Part shown: piece after piece, positions 62,961 through 64,000 of the stretch | Layout: each line of letters begins with the position of its first letter | How positions within the stretch are numbered: position 1 is the first letter of the stretch | From: Bacillota bacterium | GTDB lineage: Bacteria; Bacillota; Clostridia; Oscillospirales; Acutalibacteraceae | Direction: 5' to 3' | Assembly (NCBI GenBank): GCA_023458755.1 | Contig: JAEWYE010000027.1 | Coordinates: 1 to 64,000 of the forward strand | DNA length: 64,000 bases | Made by a program: the position numbers and the translations under genes | Notes under the pieces: generated by a model | Databases searched by the model: none | The model's input: the letters and a program-made list of their open reading frames with translations, nothing else | What the model was told of the DNA's origin: nothing

Positions 62961-64000
62961 TTATCAGTGTTTGCTCAACAATGAAATCAAGCAGGTGAAG
63001 CCTTCCGGTATCCGCCGATTTTTCGATATCGCCAATGAAATGGACGACGTTATCTCGCTCAGTATCGGTGAGCCTGATTTTTCCACGCCGTGGCATGTCC
63101 GTCAGGAGGGTATTAACTCTCTGGAAGACGGTAAAACGTGGTATTCTCCCAACCGGGGCTTTATTGAACTCCGTGAGGAAATTTCCCATTGGTTTGAACG
63201 GCACTATCATGTGTGGTACGAGCCGAAAACGGATGTGCTTGTTACAGTCGGCGGCTCCGAGGCCATTGACCTTTGCATCCGCACCCTTATAAATCCCGGG
63301 GATGAGGTGATTATTCCCGAACCAAGCTTTGTCTGCTATGTGCCAATGACGCAGATGGCGGAAGGGGTTCCCGTGATTATTGAAACCAAAGCGGAAGACC
63401 AGTTCCGTTTGACGGCAAACGCTTTGCGTGAGAAAATCACTCCAAAAACAAAAATCCTTATTCTGCCTTTTCCAAATAATCCAACCGGAGCGGTTATGCG
63501 CCGCGAACATCTGGAAGAAATTGCGGACGTGGTGCGCGAACATAATCTGATCGTGCTTTCCGATGAAATTTACAGCGAACTCACTTACGGAGATTCCAGC
63601 CACGTTTGCTTTGCTGATCTTGACGGCATGAAGGAACGCACCGTAGTGGTTAACGGTTTTTCCAAAGCCTTTGCCATGACCGGCTGGCGCTTGGGCTATG
63701 CGATGGGTCCGCAAGAAATCATCGGGCAAATGACAAAACTGCACCAGTTCGCCATTATGAGCGCACCGACTACGGCTCAGTACGCCGCAATCGAGGCAAT
63801 GAGAAACGGCGATGAGGATATTACGTATATGCGCGAGCAGTATGATATGCGCCGCCGCCTGATTGTGGACGGCTTGAATTCGCTTGGCTTAACCTGTTTT
63901 GAGCCGGAAGGCGCGTTTTACGTGTTTCCCTGCATAACCAGTACGGGACTGGATTCTGAAGAGTTCTGCAAACAGCTTTTGTACTCGGAGCACGTCGCGG
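62953..64000 (+). CDS. Class I/II pyridoxal-phosphate aminotransferase (partial, 3' end outside window)
   Basis: Starts with GTG 62953 after GAGAGGAGG, inside the end of the Lrp gene; 349 codons are present and no stop is reached. It is an aspartate aminotransferase-type fold I enzyme. Visible features: SLSIGEPDFSTPWHV, GGSEAIDLCIRTL, FPNNPTGAVMRREHLEEI (PLP-facing Asn), LSDEIYSEL, and the PLP lysine at about 238 in NGFSKAFAMTGWRLGY. The MTGWRLGY segment and short size fit aminotransferases acting on aspartate, alanine or aromatic amino acids. Coupling with an Lrp regulator suggests amino acid control. Confidence 0.93.
   Translation, partial: MIDYQCLLNNEIKQVKPSGIRRFFDIANEMDDVISLSIGEPDFSTPWHVRQEGINSLEDGKTWYSPNRGFIELREEISHWFERHYHVWYEPKTDVLVTVGGSEAIDLCIRTLINPGDEVIIPEPSFVCYVPMTQMAEGVPVIIETKAEDQFRLTANALREKITPKTKILILPFPNNPTGAVMRREHLEEIADVVREHNLIVLSDEIYSELTYGDSSHVCFADLDGMKERTVVVNGFSKAFAMTGWRLGYAMGPQEIIGQMTKLHQFAIMSAPTTAQYAAIEAMRNGDEDITYMREQYDMRRRLIVDGLNSLGLTCFEPEGAFYVFPCITSTGLDSEEFCKQLLYSEHVA

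Overview
The window reads as chromosomal core sequence of a low-to-moderate GC, Gram-positive, spore-forming anaerobe of the class Clostridia, most likely order Oscillospirales (Ruminococcaceae/Oscillospiraceae). The grounds are a yabM-mazG-rqcP-yabP-yabQ-divIC-yabR sporulation and division block, a YlmE/YggS-SepF-YlmH-DivIVA-IleS division block, CdaA/CdaR, SepF and DivIVA instead of proteobacterial division genes, oxygen-independent HemZ, a V-type ATPase operon, and a CIRCE-controlled groESL. The genus cannot be fixed from the sequence alone. No tRNA, rRNA, CRISPR array, prophage or insertion sequence was seen.

Layout, plus strand (1-45.4 kb): ispF; a DUF3343/cysteine desulfurase pair; cdaA-cdaR (c-di-AMP); recJ-RSH (ppGpp)-MBL hydrolase-hemZ-nucleoside kinase; a small zinc-ribbon protein; two tandem YabM-type lipid flippases followed by mazG, hup, rqcP, yabP, yabQ, divIC and an S1-domain gene; an amidohydrolase and a lone fumarase alpha subunit; hpf, a THUMP methyltransferase and a lipid kinase; groES-groEL; miaB-ymcA-mutS-mutL-miaA (same order as in Bacillus, where cotE lies in between); a HlyD-like adaptor; yggS-sepF-ylmH-divIVA-ileS-lspA-rluD; then a HAD phosphatase, a ComEA-like protein and a GNAT acetyltransferase.

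Layout, minus strand (45.6-61.2 kb): a three-gene ABC exporter operon behind a promoter with a perfect 19-bp palindrome and a leader terminator; a nine-gene V-type ATPase operon (G/H-C-I-K-F-E-A-B-D); an ACT-domain/PFL (DUF711) pair; and two fluoride channel genes (crcB) under a fluoride riboswitch. The last 2.6 kb returns to the plus strand: a PHP phosphoesterase, an Lrp/AsnC regulator and an aminotransferase cut by the window end.

Regulatory sites that can be read directly include several good sigma-A promoters, a sigma-E-type promoter before yabP, CIRCE, the fluoride riboswitch and many intrinsic terminators. A two-hairpin intergenic repeat occurs at least four times and shows compensatory base changes. 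Most genes are conserved housekeeping genes. I see no convincing new multi-gene system; the points most worth following are the repeat family, the ABC-operon leader, the hpf leader, the tandem terminators behind the fluoride riboswitch and the flippase duplication.
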